DNA of 64,000 bases from positions 808,566-872,565 of the forward strand of contig MU270017.1 of the NCBI GenBank assembly GCA_021432635.1. Direction: 5' to 3'. How positions within the stretch are numbered: position 1 is the stretch's first letter; every line of letters starts with the position of its first letter. The position numbers were made by a program, and so were the translations under genes. Below, piece after piece: positions 10,856 to 23,693 of this stretch. The notes under the pieces are model-generated. The model saw only the letters and a list, made by a program, of their open reading frames with translations. It was not told where the DNA came from and searched no databases. The DNA is from Thozetella sp. PMI_491. Lineage: Eukaryota; Ascomycota; Sordariomycetes; Chaetosphaeriales; Chaetosphaeriaceae.

Positions 10856-12115
10856 ATGCAACGAGCACAGTCGGCAGTGGATTTTTCCAATCTGCTGAAC
10901 CCCGAAGGCTCATCTCCTGAGAACCAGGAGGAATCTGCGCAACAACTTCAGCAAACCGAGGGTGAGGGAAATATGGCTTCCATCTCGGTCATCCGGCCCA
11001 ACGGCCCTCTCCCGGGAGGACAGAATATAGAGCAGCCCACCGAGCTGCCGCGCCCCTACAAGTGCCCCCTTTGCGAAAAAGCTTTCCACCGCCTAGAGCA
11101 CCAGACGAGGCACATCCGCACCCACACCGGCGAAAAGCCCCACGTCTGCCAGTTTCCCGGCTGCACCAAGAAGTTCTCGCGCTCGGATGAGTTGACCCGC
11201 CACTCGAGGATACACAGCAACCCCAACTCGCGGAGAGGCAACAAGCACGGCCAACAGACCACTCACCTGCAGCCCGAGATGATGCCGCCGCCGCCGGCCC
11301 CCAAGGCCATCCGCTCTGCTCCTGCGTCGGGCATGTCTTCGCCCAACGTCTCGCCTCCTCATTCGTACAGCTCGTACAATTTCCCACCGTCCAGCCTCAA
11401 CCCTTACAGCCACAGCCGGGCCTCCACCGGCAGCCAGAGCGGACCCGACATTCCTCTCCTGAGCCGGGCTGCTAACCAAGCCGAGCGGGACATGCCCTCT
11501 CATTCTCTTCACGGATCGGCGAGGCATCATCCCTACTACTCGCACAGCCTCCATTCCTCGCGGGGCCACCTTCCTGGTCTAGGGGCCTACCATATGTCTC
11601 GCTCTCACTCGAACGACGACCACGATGACCACTACTCCCACTCGTACCGGCACGCGAAGCGTTCGCGGCCTAACTCGCCCAACTCGACCGCCCCGTCATC
11701 ACCCACCTTTTCGCATGATTCGCTCTCTCCTACCCCGGATCACACGCCCCTGGCCACTCCTGCTCACTCGCCCCGCCTGCGTCCCTTCACCGGCGTAGGC
11801 ACCTATGATCTGCCTCCCTTCAGGAGCCTGTCCCTGGCTCACAACACTACCCCCGCTCTGGCGCCTCTGGAGCCTCAGCCCGACAGCCAGTTCCCCACCA
11901 GTCATCCCGTGCAGCCTCCGTCCTCGCGGAGCGGTGGTATCTCCCTGACCGACATTATCAGCCGCACCGACGGTTCGCAGAGGAAACTCCCGGTCCCTCA
12001 GGTCCCCAAGGTGGCTGTCCACGATCTCCTCGGACCCAGCGACGGTTTTAACCTGAGCGGCCGGAGTTCGTCGTCCAACAGCATCTCGGGGGGCGACCTG
12101 ATGGATAGGCTATAG
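10856..12115 (+). CDS. creA: Carbon catabolite repressor CreA/Cre1 (C2H2 zinc finger)
   Basis: A single-exon, 419-residue nuclear transcription repressor that turns off genes for use of poorer carbon sources when glucose is present. It has two C2H2 fingers: C70/C73/H86/H90 in [20 protein letters not shown], and C98/C103/H116/H120 in the segment ending [16 protein letters not shown]. This is the Mig1/CreA pair that reads SYGGRG. The N-terminus [16 protein letters not shown] is the family signature. A long Ser/Pro/His-rich middle follows, and the C-terminal block around residues 362-397 ([14 protein letters not shown]…VAVHDLL) corresponds to the conserved repression region. Length and lack of introns match Sordariomycete orthologs. 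The start is fixed by the family N-terminus. The 3' flank contains poly-T runs. Confidence 0.97.
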   Translation: MQRAQSAVDFSNLLNPEGSSPENQEESAQQLQQTEGEGNMASISVIRPNGPLPGGQNIEQPTELPRPYKCPLCEKAFHRLEHQTRHIRTHTGEKPHVCQFPGCTKKFSRSDELTRHSRIHSNPNSRRGNKHGQQTTHLQPEMMPPPPAPKAIRSAPASGMSSPNVSPPHSYSSYNFPPSSLNPYSHSRASTGSQSGPDIPLLSRAANQAERDMPSHSLHGSARHHPYYSHSLHSSRGHLPGLGAYHMSRSHSNDDHDDHYSHSYRHAKRSRPNSPNSTAPSSPTFSHDSLSPTPDHTPLATPAHSPRLRPFTGVGTYDLPPFRSLSLAHNTTPALAPLEPQPDSQFPTSHPVQPPSSRSGGISLTDIISRTDGSQRKLPVPQVPKVAVHDLLGPSDGFNLSGRSSSSNSISGGDLMDRL

Positions 12116-15100
12116 AGCGGAACGACCACTGCGAACCTCAGTTTGGCAACGATATGAATTGACGACCTCCGGAATGGGCTATAGAAGGAAGATACACCAC
12201 TTGGGCGTTTTGAATGGGATTTTTTTTTTGCCGGCGGACCACTGCGGCCAGCAGCCATTGACACCTTTAATGCTGGGGCCACCAACTGGGCGGCTTCTAA
12301 CACTTCTCCAACCTTTCCAGTTGATAGGCTGTTACAACTAGACACGATTCCGGTTTTTTTTTTCGGGACGAATAGACTTCACTTCACAGAGCGGAAATAA
12401 GCAGAGGGAGTGGCGGAAGCGAGTCGGACAAAAGTCGGTCATTTGTCTCGGGTCAGCAGACAAGTCACTTCATGGGTTTGGAAGGGACGCGTTATCACGG
12501 ACAGGTGTCCGACGGCTGTACGGTCGGCTCGGGTCGAGCGAGCGAGGCTATATCTTTGGTGTTGTTGTCATCTTTCTTACCAACTTTTTCCTTCTTTCCT
12601 CTCCCTTGAACTCAGCGGATTCAAACATATAGACATCAGGCGGGAATATCTCGAGTATCTGGTATGATGACGAGATCGGTTTATGCAAAGGGGTGGCAAC
12701 TAGGGGTCTATGGCGGAATGGATTCTCCTTTCTTGAAATCGTTTTGCACTGTATCCTCTCTGACGACTTTCCCCCAACTGTATGAATGCCCTGAGGCGAT
12801 TCGGCCTGGCAGAAATGGAAAAGCGTCCTTGACACAAAATCGTTCCTTGCTCTCCTCCTCTTGCCTAATGCTCATGTGTGTGTGTCTTGCATGCTCTAGT
12901 TCCTGTGGTAGCCCTCCCCCACGCTTTCCCCTGGTCGCAACGTCCTCAGTCCTCTCTGGTCACCGCCAGGAGAGCCACAGAACCAGGACCCGAAATTGCA
13001 CCTTTTCCCAATGTGTAAATTTGGGCGTCTCCCAGTCCTCTTTGCTTTTTCCGGCCAACTGTTTGGAATCCCAGGAGGGGGAAGGGACACGTGCGTTCGG
13101 TCTAAGACGATTACTAGGAGTCAACAATAAGTCCAGGACCCTGCGCTCAGGTTCTCGGTATGGCGGGAGGTGCACCCTGCCAAGCCCGAAGCGCTGCACG
13201 AATACCCCGGCCGTCCTGCCGTCCTTCCCTCCATAATCGCTATCTAGCCAAAGTACGCCATGCTAGGTACAATAGACGGTATATTGCCCTCCTATCTCTA
13301 CCTCCCCATATCTCGACTACTTAATCACCCAGGCCGTAGGGGCGGCATCGTCAATATCTCGCCTACGCAAGCTCACATAGCGGCCCGGACGTCCCTGGCT
13401 TGTTTGGGGAAAAGGGGGTATGGTGGCCTATGAGTGGTCGTGGCTGCACCGGTCAGAAAGCAGGTCGCGGTGAGAAGGGAGAGAAAATGAAGGCATCTCT
13501 GAGCATGCCTGCTGGCCTTCTTGTGCGCCTCGGCTTGGATGGCCTTGCTTTTCCCATCGGGGTTCCCAGCGCCGGGTTGGCCGTCTTGGCTTCTTCTGCA
13601 TGTACGGGTGTTACGTACTACACCCCTCTGGCTTCACCGACGCCGGGCATGGCAAAGGGAGGAAAAGCAAAATGTCGGGGTCACTCATGGCTGGCCGCCT
13701 CCCCCTCCCTTTTTTCCCCCCTCCCTACCTCGTGCCTCTCTACCTGCTGCCTGTTGGCTCAGCCTTTTGTGTCATCCGGGGCGTCAAACCAGCGGGAGAC
13801 ACTGGGGGGCTTGCTCCAGATCTTGCTGGCTGCTCATCCCATCTCATCCTGGGGCTGATCCGCCTGCTTCTTTCTCCGGGGAAACCCACTAGCAAGGCAT
13901 GGAGGCGGCACTGAGTGAGGATTGTTGGGCCAGGAGGATTCGTCCTTTCGTTTTCCTCCCTCCAGGGGGAAGGGGTGGGGTGGAGGGGCTGACGGGCACA
14001 GGCGAAACCGGGCTGCCGTATCACGTCAGCTGCGCCCCCTATCCGGGGCTGTCGAGCTGGCCCTGCTTTGCCCCAGGAAAAGTGCATTCGCCGGTCGGGA
14101 GAACCATCGAGAATGTCTCGCTCGTTCCTTGCCAGGCTAAGATGTTGTGTGGGGTGATGTACGACGGGAGAGGGCTGGGGGAGGTGGCGATGCCGGAGCT
14201 TCCAAGCCTATTAGGTAGGTAGCACGATTTTGGCCGGGGGGTGGTGTGGTGTGCTCTATCTTGCCTAACTCCCTGCTTGTTTGGGGTCAGATTGAGGGTA
14301 GCCCTCCCTCTTCGCTGGATGACACGCCCGGCTACGTTGGTCGCCGCCAGGGAGGACCTCGTCCTCCCGTCAGCGTCCTCAGCTCAGATAGCCCCCCCTT
14401 TTCCCCGGGTTTCCGCGAAGACGTTCGCACCCAATAGCTTGGTAGGATCCAGGGAGAGACGCCGCACAATCACATATCAAAATCATCGCAGGAGAACTAC
14501 CCTGCCGCTGGCAACGATGTGGTTGGCCGGAATCGCTCCATGATGGGCGAATGGGATCTATGGATGGCCTTGTGCCTACAGCCTCTGGTCGAACTTCAAC
14601 AAGCAAGTCCAAGCACTCCAGTTCCCTCCGCTGGCACCCAGTCCCTGTAGGATGCCGCCACTTTTCGGCTCTTTGTTGTACAGCAGTGAGGAGCGCACCA
14701 TTTTGTGTCACATCGCACGACCTTCTCTGCCGTGAGTGCCGCCAGCTTACCATCGCTGGAATTTTTGGTTCCCCACGGAGCTGCGGGAGGAGCGGGGGCT
14801 GGCCAAGGAAGAAAAGGAACAGCAAAAAAGAAAAAGGAGAGAGAGAAAGGGGTTTGCAAGGGAAGGGGGCGTGGCCAAGAAGGGCGAGTAAGCAGCGCCA
14901 CAAATTCACGACTGCCGGAACGGTAAAGCCCTGTGTGAATGGAGGTGCGGCGGAAGCCAGCACGTCCGGGCGTGGTGGGCGTGGTGGATGTGTGCTGGGC
15001 TGAATTGGGCGCGAAGTGGTAAGGCGGCCGGGGTTGGCGCCTAGGTTGTGAGCAGAGATGTGCCGCGACTCTGTGGTTCGACCATCACACGATTGCTCCG

Positions 15101-18100
15101 GGGGGTCGCACCTGGATGCTCACCGCAACTTTGGAGTGCGCACCAAGATAGAGAGCGAATGAGAAAACGACGCGGCAGAGATAATACGAAGCCTGTGCTG
15201 CGTATATCAGGCAGACCCGGCGGGCGTTCCTCCAAAGTGCAGATGGGGGCAGCGCCTAGGGACCACAACAAATTGGAGGGCCGCGGCCCAGGAGGGCTGC
15301 ATCTCTGATGCAATCACCTCTGATCATCGCGATCCACCCCAAAGTACCTCTCCAGGCTGATCCATCTAAGCACGACATGCTTGACGTGGGGTTGTCCCCG
15401 GTCCGGGGCGGGTTGCAAGCAAGCTGATTTGGCAGTGAAGAGGGCCTCTACCGAGAGGCCTTTCCCGCCCGCACATTCAGCTGGTGCACAACCAGCAGAG
15501 ACATTGGCTTGTACTGTACCTACGCGTGATATGGGGTTGCCCCCAACTTTCCTGAGTACCATCAACCCCACAGGGGTACAAGGGGGTGTTTCCTTCTTTC
15601 TTATTATGACGCTATTCTTGTGACGCGTGCTCATCTGTGATCCGTCATGTCCCGGCGCTTGCCCGAGACCTGGTGGCTTTCTGGCCCTCTCCGGAGATGA
15701 AACAGGCCATCTGCGAAGGCGCGATCCAAACGTAGCGGGTTGGTCGCGGGATGCGCGAGTGGTGTCGTCGCCGTCGCGAAATGTGTAGCAGCTGGTTTAG
15801 CCCCCACGCCTGGGTGGCCAAAAGGCAGATGGGGATGGAAAAGAAACATGATAAACGCGGTTGACGGGACTGGATTAATGGCCCATCGAAAGGCTCCCCC
15901 CAGGTTTCCCCACGCTCGGGGGCATCCGCCACACCAACCCCGTGAGGGCTGGCCCGGCTGGACGCGGAACCGTGCTGGCAGCTATGCCACGAACGGATGC
16001 ATCTTGGCTGGGCATGTCACCCAGGATACAACCAAAAGTGTCCCGTCTGAGGATGCAGCCTGCCTCCTGTTCGAGTTGGCAGCTTGCATGACAGATCCAA
16101 TAGGATCATCCTCAGGAGCAGCCATTGCTGCTCGACTCTCGGTATAGTCCATGGTGTTATGTGGCGGTTATAGTTGGCCGCTATATCACAGCAAGGGGCG
16201 CCAATATTTGGGCGCCTCTTGGCGGCCACATATTGGCCCCATGATCGGGCGAGGCAGGGACTGGCTTTGAGCGCCAGGGCGAGATGCCCTCCGAAAGGGA
16301 GTCAACTGCCAAGGCAGCGATATCGACCTAGATGGCGACTCTACGGAAACAAGGCAAGCGAGGCCGAGCCAGGACAAATTTTCGGAAGATCTCGTTGTGC
16401 GGAGGCTTTCCCCGCGAGCGCTAGAATGCGCCGGATCACAATGTCGATTCCGGTCATGCTTTCACGTCGATCCGGCAACCGAGGGGGGTCTGTTGGCGGC
16501 GGCACCTGCCCGCTTCTGCCCAAGTTGGCTGAAAACCGGCCCCTGTTATTCCTCGCGACGGCGGCGACGGCGGCTCCCAGGTCTGGCGACAATGATGACT
16601 GGCCCCCACGGGCCTCTCTGAGCACATATCTGTACTGCCCAAAGTGGTGTCGTCATGGCCGGTCCGGCGACCTGAAACCACTGGTCCGGTTGGGAGAACT
16701 CAGACTCTGACTGCGTGTGGCCTTCCGGCTTCCGAGGGCATCCCGAGATGTGGAGGGCGACCCCCACGCCCCACGGGGTTCAACTGGGCGAGAGGACCCG
16801 ACGGAGATAAGGACAAGGATAAGGTAAGGGCCAGGGTGTTTCCTGGGGGCCAGGGGGGAAGGAACCCCACACATACTACTATGGTAGGCGCTCCCCATGT
16901 TGGAGGACCCCGAGCGCCTGCGAGAGATAGGGGGAAGGAGTGATAGAAGATCACACCTGTCAGACACGAAAGAAGATTCAGGCCCAAATCCCAGTTTCCC
17001 AACCAAGCCAATCTCGTCAGGGCATGCCACACACAAATTTACGCCTCTGATCCGTGCCGCCGCCTCCCCGTTCCCGCAGCGCTCATTGGAGTCTGGCTCA
17101 CCGGCCGAGATTGCGGCGCTGCCAGGAATGCCTACGAGGGGCAGCTGCCTTCGGAATCTCTGTAGGTATGTACGTGCACACGTAAGCCTCTCTCGTCACT
17201 CCACTGGCACTCCTCTCGTTCCGTGGATCCAACCAAGCCAACCTACCGAGAGCTAAAGCGCGGTCCCGTCGTTACATCGTACCTTTGGCGCTAGTCATCT
17301 CATCATCTGGCCATCACCTCGCGGGCAGGTCTTCGCAGCTCCGAGCGCCGTCGTTGCCGGAGGTCGTGGCCCATCCCCCTGATCCAGATGCAGCCTGTCC
17401 TCGGTTCACTCCCATGATCGGCCGCAGCTTCCCTCGAGTCGGCCGGAGTCGGCAACGGAGATGAATTGCGAGGGCCGAGGATCCGAGGAATGAGAGGGCA
17501 ACACACAGACCCTCGTTCTTTTGGGTGGGGAGGGGGGCATGTTTGCTTCGATGCATGGGATCGTTCCATGGATTCTATGACATCGCTTAGAGGCGTCCCC
17601 GGCTCTCGACTCCGGATTGTGCAACGGGGTCCGGGAAAGCATGCGGCATGGTAGCCCCCCCTCCCGGCCGCCCCAGGGCCTTCGCGCGGCGCGCAGCTGC
17701 TGAAGCTGGGCCAATCTTCCCCATGCCTGGGCCGGCCTCCCCGCCTTGCTTCCCCGGAGCAGCGCTTGCAGGGCGCGCACCCAGACAGGACCAGCGCCAC
17801 CCCCCAACCGAACCAGCTTTTGCCCTCGAGGGGTCAGCCTGTCTCGGCGTCCCGCTTACGGTTGATTGAAACAAGCCTAGACCGCATGTCCAGCCCGATC
17901 GAACGCGGGGAATCGGCACAGCGCTGTCATCTGAGGATCTGATGCCGCTGCACCTTCCAAACCCGCTCATATCCGCCCTTGGTTCGCCTGCCTTGCGCCT
18001 AACCCTTGCTTCGTGGAGAAGGCGCACGGTGAGGAGACTCACCTGCGGCGGCCTCACCTTGGTTCCTCAACCACAATATCGTCGGATCACCTCCCAAGCT

Positions 18101-21100
18101 CGCTACCTGCAGATGAGCCAAGCACGTAGGCACGGACCCCAAACAACGAGGGACGGGTCGGCTGCTCGCTCCCCGCCCCCCCCCCCCCCCTCCATCCAAA
18201 TAGGAGAGGGATGGAGCATGAACTCGTGCAATCCGCTTCTTGTGCGTTTTGACTAGCTGGGTGGCTGCAAACTAGCTGCCGCATCCTTTCCAAACCATGG
18301 CGCGAGCCTGCTGCGGTACCTTGCTACTGGCCGTCGATGCCAGGTTCCACGGGCCTGCGAGGTCATGGAAACAGCTAGCATCCCTAACGACACGCTGGCT
18401 ACTTTACTCGACTGGATAGCGCCATATCGCCAGAGTTGAAATGCCGCCTCGGAGCTCGCCAAGCGGAAGATGATGGTGTTCATCCTATCGGTCGCCGCGA
18501 AACTGGCGAATTGGATTCATAGCCTGCCTCCGGTACCAATGTGGGGGAACTGCCTTATCAGCACTGGTGAGAGTTTGATATTAATGAATTGATTGCTCTC
18601 GCACCGGGAACTCAGTCCTGAGCGAGACGATGCTGCACGAAATAGCCATGGAACCACCCCAGCAGCTGAGGCTCGGTACAGGCTATATTACCGCTGCACC
18701 TATAGCAGCGGTTTACGGTGTTTGACACACCAGGGTCTTAGCGAGAGCACAGTACGTACCGCAAGTGGCCAAGATCAACACCCAAGGGACAAAGGCTCTT
18801 CGTGAAAATCTTCCGACGACACGCAGCGGCTCAGGCTGGGAAGCTACTCTACTCGGGGCCGTCATTGCCAATAGATGGGTCTTTTCGGGGTCTACTTCCT
18901 GCAGCTTCGTTCGCTTGTTGGCGGGGAGAGCAGTTCTCAGCCGGGGCAGCGGTAGGTACGTGATCCCCTTCTATTTTCGGGGAACTAGCCTAACCCCTCC
19001 GCCCAAAGGCGAGCTTGGTTAGGTACGAAAATTGGAGAGGGTCTAGACAAGCAAGACGGCGAATCCCGCTGTGCTCCCACAGGTACCGGACGAAGCTGGT
19101 CTGCGGGAACGAGGCATTGTTATTCACCACGCCCCGTGGTGATCATTCATCTATCGTCGATAGTCGGGTCTCACACCGCCTTCTCCCGGCAGGGCATACG
19201 GATACCGGCAGGATCTAGCATCCAATTTGTAAACATGTCAGGAAGTCCGTAGCCACCCTTCAGCCCGGTGCCCCTGGAACCGACCCCCTTTTGCCCGACA
19301 TTGCTGTCCAACGTTCAACCGTGGACCAGACTCGTTCTCGCCACCGTCTGCGAGCTTGACGCCAGGGCTCGGCCAAGATGGCCCAGACCAACCGCGATCA
19401 ATGGCGTTTCTCGGCTCTCCTAATTGTTTCCGCGTAATCCGATGTGCACACTCGCGGGTAAATCCTACTTCCCGGAGAGCCGGGACGCAACGCGCTGCCC
19501 GATATATTGTTTCCCCAGAAAAGACCTTCTCGCAGAATTCCTTATCTTCTACCCCAATCCGGTATCTTTTCACATACGCTTGGATCCTCTCTTTCGTTAT
19601 ATCTGCGTGACGTCAGCTCGTCGTTCGCATGCGATAGCTATCCGCTTCCAGGTGTCCGTAGGTTCCCACCCTCTACGAAGCTCTCCGCTTTCCACGCGAC
19701 GAAGATGTCCTAGCATGTGAACTACTGCTATCGATCCAAGTCGGGAACAAACTTGGTTCATGGAACGATTACGGTATCTGGTTGATGGGGAGCGTGCTTC
19801 CGTCTTCCACCTTGACCGATCGAGCTTGGGAGCGGTGGTGATTTTTGTACCAACGGATATGCCAAAGCCCCTATTTTTTTTTTGTTTTGAATTTCCGTTT
19901 TGGTACCGTCCCCTCATAGTAACCGCATCCTTGACCCGTCCTCCTCGCACTTTCTCGGCGCCCCAGGCCGAAGCAATCGCCCACCAACGGTCAAGATCCA
20001 GGCCTGTGAACAGCCACCTCAGAGCCCGCCCGCCGCCCACTTTGCCGTATCTGCATGTCGCAAGCCCGGCCACCAAGAAATTGACGTGCTTCGCATGCAG
20101 CTGGGGAGCTACCCCGCAGCCTAAATTATCTCGCTGCAGGTCTTTGATCCCCAGCTTCTCGCCTACGAGATCTGGGCCGTCCCCTGTACACACGCAGGGA
20201 ATGTGAAGGAGGGATGGGTGGCTCCAGGAGAAAGAGCAATTCCATGTGGCCAAGACGCGCCCATTTGTTGGGCCTATGTGATCTAACTCTTAGCCTCCTA
20301 TTATCCTGGCGGAATAATTTGGGGCTCAATCAAAAAAGCATGCCTCGTTATGAGGTCTGCTCATCTGCGTGCTGCCTTCCTGGAATTAGGTTATATTGGG
20401 TCGTCATAACGCAAGATACTATTCGATGCGCGGCCCGTTCTTCGTCATTCGATGGTTCTTCCATTCAAACGTTATCAACAGGAACCGCTGCCGGTGCTAC
20501 ACACCCCTTGTCGCCCGCCACACCTGTTCATGATGTTGTGCAGCCACAGCAACGGGCTCTCCAAGTAGGTTCTCCAATTTTGGACACATTCTTCTTTGAG
20601 GTACCCAGCCAGCCCTGCTGCTTGCCGACCGCGGTAGTGACCTCAAACGAAGGTTGGTTATTGCTCCATATGAAACCACCTCCTGCGCTCTGCATCTCGC
20701 CGACTGAACGGGGGAAAGCGAGGGGGGGCACACCGCTGGAGAAAGGATTCAGGCTTTCAGTCCGGCGTCCCACCGCCCGCCCCTGGTTATCCTTGCTCCT
20801 GGCGGCAGCGCAGCTTGGATGAATAGCTGCTGGCCGCGCGCATATAGGCGAGGAAGCGCAGAGTGTCCTCACCATTTTAGTCAACATGCATTCACCGACT
20901 CGACTCGGTGAGCAATTCCAGCGCCCCGGCCGCGACGTCAAACGGGCCATCCCGCCACCTCTTGTTAGCCTTCTGTCGCTCCCATGTCCTTGACCCCAGC
21001 ATCTCTAGCCCGAGCCGCCTCGTATAAACTTAAAATTCCCAGTGCTCGCTGCCATGCGCATTGGGGCAGGCTGCTCCCCGGTTGGCTGGCAATTTCCGCT

Positions 21101-23102
21101 TGCCATAGGCAGAGACTGCAGAGACTGCAGAGACTGCATTCCTCCTTCTACCTGGACGCCTTCTGCTTGGTCAAATGTATGATCCTAGTGGTCTGCATGC
21201 CCTACGCAACAAACAGGCAGCTCGGCCCGAGCTGGATGGCTGCTGCTGGCGCAACTAGCAATGAGAAAAGGGGACAGATGGAGAGAGGGAGAAATGAACG
21301 GACCCGGCAGGCAGCGCAGATACCATCGAGTCCAATGGCCGGCAGGAGAAAGCCTCTTCCAAATGCCTGCTTACGGTGGCACACACCCGCCTCGGCCGAA
21401 ATACATTCTTTCATGCCTTCTCTGCTGGCCGCCACGGCGGGCTTTGACGGCACGGCAGGACGGAGCGGCCTATCCTAGATCCTGGACGGGACGAGCATGC
21501 ATGGCACACAGATGCACCCCCGTGTAGATCTTGATTCGGGCCCTATCAATAATCCTTCAACCTTACAGGGTCGTCTTTGGCTCCGCGGTGGCTACTGTCC
21601 CTCGTGGGCCTCTGCGCTGCCCTCCCTGCCCACATACCCAGCCGCCCCGAGCGGATGCACAGCTGTGCAGACGCGGCGTCCAAACATCACCGCGGTGCTT
21701 AGATGTGCGATAACATGCGGCGGTTCTACTGGGCCGGTACGCTCTGGCTTCTGCGCCTCCATAGCCTACCGCTCAACAAGACAAGCGGACGCGGGGAACG
21801 GGCTAGAGGGCGGTCTAAGACCCTACCCCCCTCATCCCGTTCCCTCCTCTTCCCGTTCCTTCCGTGACAGCTGGAATTAGATGCTCCCAAACTCGAGACA
21901 AGTTTGGTTCCAGCGTTGAACATGCTCTTGGCTGTTCGCACATGCTTTGGATCGGTTCTAGCCCTCAAAGCTCGTAACGTCCATAACCTCTCTGCTCCTC
22001 TCACCGATGAGGGGTGGTGCACTTTTGTCGTGGCAAAATCTTGGCTGTGACTCGCCTCGCGGAGAGCGGCGAGTGCTCCGGTGATTGTTTGCTCCTAAAG
22101 CCCTTTCGTGAGAGGATGGGCGTCTCTCTAGAGGGAAAGCACGACATGGAAGTAGAGCCGGTACTGGTACACTGATCGCAATTGTCGCTTCTGCGGCCGC
22201 AAACGACGCTATTCAGTCCTTAGCGAGATCCAGGACAGAGTTGGTAGCCACTCCGGCCACCAGTGCAGAAAGACTTCGCTAATCCCTCCCAACGGCAAAG
22301 TCATGACGCAGCCGGATGAGTCGTTGATCTTGCCAACCTCGCAACTCAGGAGGGGTATGGTAAACCGATAGTGTTGCTGCTCGATAGTAAATCGATAGGG
22401 AGACCTCAGTTTGTGCTGAAAGAGAGCCCCGTTCCATGGCTAGAGATGTAGACTGACTCCACCGTAGGCCACGAGTGTGCCCCATGGAGGTGTTTTGACG
22501 GCCTCGTCGTTTCCTTAGCCCCCCTGACGCATTGTCAGTACGCACAGGGCCTAGTCCGGCCATTCAAGCATGCCGTATGTCTGAGAGCATTCTGGTGCTT
22601 TCCCTTCCCATGTCCCTCGTGCCTGGATCCGACTGGAAGTCGAAAATGCGCGTGACCGCAATGATGCGTCGGATACCAGGGGTTCAAGGACACCACGGAG
22701 GAGTCGTTGGCACTGGAGGAGAGAGGGAGGCACAGTTGCCCAATATTAGAGCTCTCCTCCGTTCATTCAGGTATGTCCTTGGAGCCTCGACACGCTCCAT
22801 CCTCTCGAATGCTGTGTTCCACATGGCAGGATATGGAACGCCGAACCAGGTTCATATTCACAATAACAAGTTCCAATGGAGGCGAGGTCATAGCACTGTC
22901 CGAGCCGGCACAAACGGCAGATGAACTCAGAACAAGAAGAACATGGATGACGGGATGAATGAATTAAAAGCTAAGGTATCATCTACGTAAACCCGGAGCG
23001 CTGATTATCATGACTAAGATCCCATGAGGAAGGACATCAGCGCCTTCTTTCAGCTTCTCAGGCTCATCCCCAACCTAGGGAACAGAGGCGCCACCGCTTG
23101 TG
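12116..23102. other. About 11 kb without a recognisable gene
   Basis: I found no protein I recognise, no run of spliceable ORFs with fungal-type conserved blocks, and no tRNA or rRNA. The open frames here are GC-driven, overlap each other on both strands and are rich in Arg, Pro, Gly and Ser. It contains poly-T runs after creA (about 12220 and 12354), a 15-base poly-C run at 18176-18190, and a short 10-bp triplet repeat (gactgcagag) near 21115. It may hold the distal creA promoter of a neighbour, long noncoding transcripts or strongly decayed sequence. Confidence 0.6.
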
Positions 23103-23693
23103 TTAGTCCTCGTAGCGAGGCGGGTTAAGGCTCTGCTGCTCCGCCCTCACCGCCGTGGCTCGGAGGTAGCTCAGCACCTCATAGACGGCCTTGGTGATGT
23201 CAATGCTCTTCTTCTTCCAGTCGTTGTCGCTCCACAAATTCTTGATCATGTTGTCCACGATCACCGTCGCAATGAAGCGTATAGTATGGTCCTCGGCGGT
23301 CCAGGCCTCCTTCTGCGGGTGGAAGACCATGTATTTGGCGTTTTTATTATTGATGGCATCTTTAGCGGCCTGGGCCACCTTTTGCTTGTCAGGCTCCGGG
23401 GCCGCGGGGCTCCGATTCAGGTAGTCACGGCAGAACTCGATCCAAGAGCCACGGACATAGGGGCCGGCGAGCCATTCGTGAAACTGGCGGGTGTCCTTGA
23501 GTGGGAGGAGCTCGAGGATGAGGCGTTCATGCTGGGTCGAGAGGCTCGATGTTGAGCCCATGGTGGAAGTGAAGGAGTTCTGCTGCGCGGGGTTGCCCAT
23601 CGCCGTCATTGGAGTGGCCAGCTCGTCCCGGTATAGTGGGACAGCTTGGGGGAGTGGCTCGTAGGGTGCTTCGCGGGAGTTCTCACAGCCCAT
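23103..23693 (-). CDS. Small conserved-looking protein with MGC lipidation motif
   Basis: A single-exon, 196-residue protein that I do not recognise. The ATG at 23693 is followed by GCENSREAP: Gly2 and Cys3 are the classic sites for N-myristoylation plus palmitoylation, so membrane attachment is likely. The first 50 or so residues are Ser/Thr/Pro-rich and probably disordered. From about residue 55 there is a folded, mostly helical domain with aromatic residues (FHEWLAGPYVRGSWIEFCRDYL, then AWTAEDHTIRFIATVIVDNM and KAVYEVLSYLRA). Codon use and uninterrupted length support a real gene. No enzyme motif is visible. The gene is transcribed away from the BTB-bromodomain gene, with about 1 kb between the two starts. 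Confidence 0.75.
   Translation of the reverse strand: MGCENSREAPYEPLPQAVPLYRDELATPMTAMGNPAQQNSFTSTMGSTSSLSTQHERLILELLPLKDTRQFHEWLAGPYVRGSWIEFCRDYLNRSPAAPEPDKQKVAQAAKDAINNKNAKYMVFHPQKEAWTAEDHTIRFIATVIVDNMIKNLWSDNDWKKKSIDITKAVYEVLSYLRATAVRAEQQSLNPPRYED

Noticed and set aside
10989-12022. Long minus-strand ORFs opposite creA
   Set aside because: They are GC-driven shadows of the creA coding sequence with no independent domain.
19597-20253. 218-codon minus-strand ORF
   Set aside because: No recognisable motif, no strong codon pattern, and it overlaps an open frame on the other strand.
13400-22924. Many 100-220-codon ORFs between creA and 23.1 kb
   Set aside because: They overlap on both strands, have compositional bias, and show no recognisable domains or spliceable continuity.
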